Source: an uncultured cyanobacterium (GTDB lineage Bacteria; Cyanobacteriota; Cyanobacteriia; PCC-6307; Cyanobiaceae). Taken from it: 5,765 nucleotides of DNA. Shown here in pieces: positions 5,620-5,765 of this stretch. The first letter of the stretch is position 1. Each line of letters starts with the position of its first letter. The notes beneath the pieces were generated by a model. It was given only the letters and a program-made list of their open reading frames with translations. It was not told the origin of the DNA and searched no databases. Where the stretch lies: the NCBI GenBank assembly GCA_903934745.1, contig CAIZOZ010000426.1:1-5765 (forward strand), in the 5' to 3' direction. The position numbers were made by a program, and so were the translations under genes.

Positions 5620-5765
5620 ACTCAGTTACGACTGATCAGTTCAGACAGCTCTATACCCAGGCGCCCCTCGAAAGGAGACGAAAGATCAGACGCGCCTATC
5701 AGCTCTGGCAACAGAACCCGGCCCATCCATCCCTGAGATTCAAGAAGGTTCACGCAACGCTTTCG
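5616..5765 (+). CDS. putative RelE/ParE-family toxin, 5' part only (cut by window end)
   Basis: An open frame starting at GTG 5616 runs without a stop for 50 codons to the last base. The peptide begins MNSVTTDQFRQLYTQAPLER, has a basic helix RRKIRRAYQLW, and reaches QNPAHPSLRFKKVH at 33-46. The segment NP.HPSLRFK.V is a familiar landmark of cyanobacterial RelE/ParE-like toxins, usually followed by strands with YR.L and a final WFW.G.H..Y, which would lie outside the window. If it acts like RelE it would be a ribosome-dependent mRNA interferase; ParE relatives act on gyrase, and the visible part does not decide. The GTG start overlapping the antitoxin stop keeps toxin translation low and coupled. 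No internal ribosome site is obvious. Whether the gene is intact cannot be seen. Confidence 0.7.
   Translation, partial: MNSVTTDQFRQLYTQAPLERRRKIRRAYQLWQQNPAHPSLRFKKVHATLS

Overview
The window looks like chromosomal DNA of a cyanobacterium, probably a GC-rich Synechococcus/Cyanobium-type picocyanobacterium. The basis is the style of the small conserved-looking proteins, the antitoxin/toxin pair and the outer-membrane protein. This is recognition from memory, not a search. No rRNA, tRNA, CRISPR array, intact insertion sequence or origin was seen.

Layout. Positions 1-238 are AT-richer DNA with a possible divergent ORF running off the left edge and a 15-base palindrome. Positions 239-2293 (+) encode a complete SdsA-type alkyl sulfatase: metallo-beta-lactamase fold, helical middle domain and SCP2-like C-terminus, with all expected zinc ligands. 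It faces a convergent gene (2484-3530, -) for an exported outer-membrane barrel protein of the group often mis-named 'neuromedin U'. The 190 bases between them hold no gene and no convincing terminator. A divergent intergenic region (3531-3714) carries an 8+8 inverted repeat and a possible 41-codon ORF. It is followed on + by a tiny DUF202/YidH-like membrane ORF (3715-3864) that overlaps, by ATGA, a BASS-family (bile acid:sodium symporter) permease (3861-4721). Then come two small ORFs coupled by another ATGA overlap (4841-5029 and 5026-5148). A 255-base gap with weakly supported ORFs on both strands precedes a type II toxin-antitoxin operon at the right edge: antitoxin 5404-5619, and a RelE/ParE-like toxin from 5616 cut by the window end.

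Base composition is uneven. The 5' half of the sulfatase is about 45% GC in sampled lines, its 3' part about 60%, and the permease reaches about 70%. The sulfatase region may therefore have a different history from the rest.

How the genes work together is mostly unknown. The sulfatase should release inorganic sulfate and an alcohol from primary alkyl sulfates in the cytoplasm. The outer-membrane protein and the BASS permease could in principle move amphipathic organic anions. The three are not one operon, so a shared pathway is only a hypothesis. The toxin-antitoxin pair and the tiny ORFs are typical of a variable, accessory stretch of chromosome.
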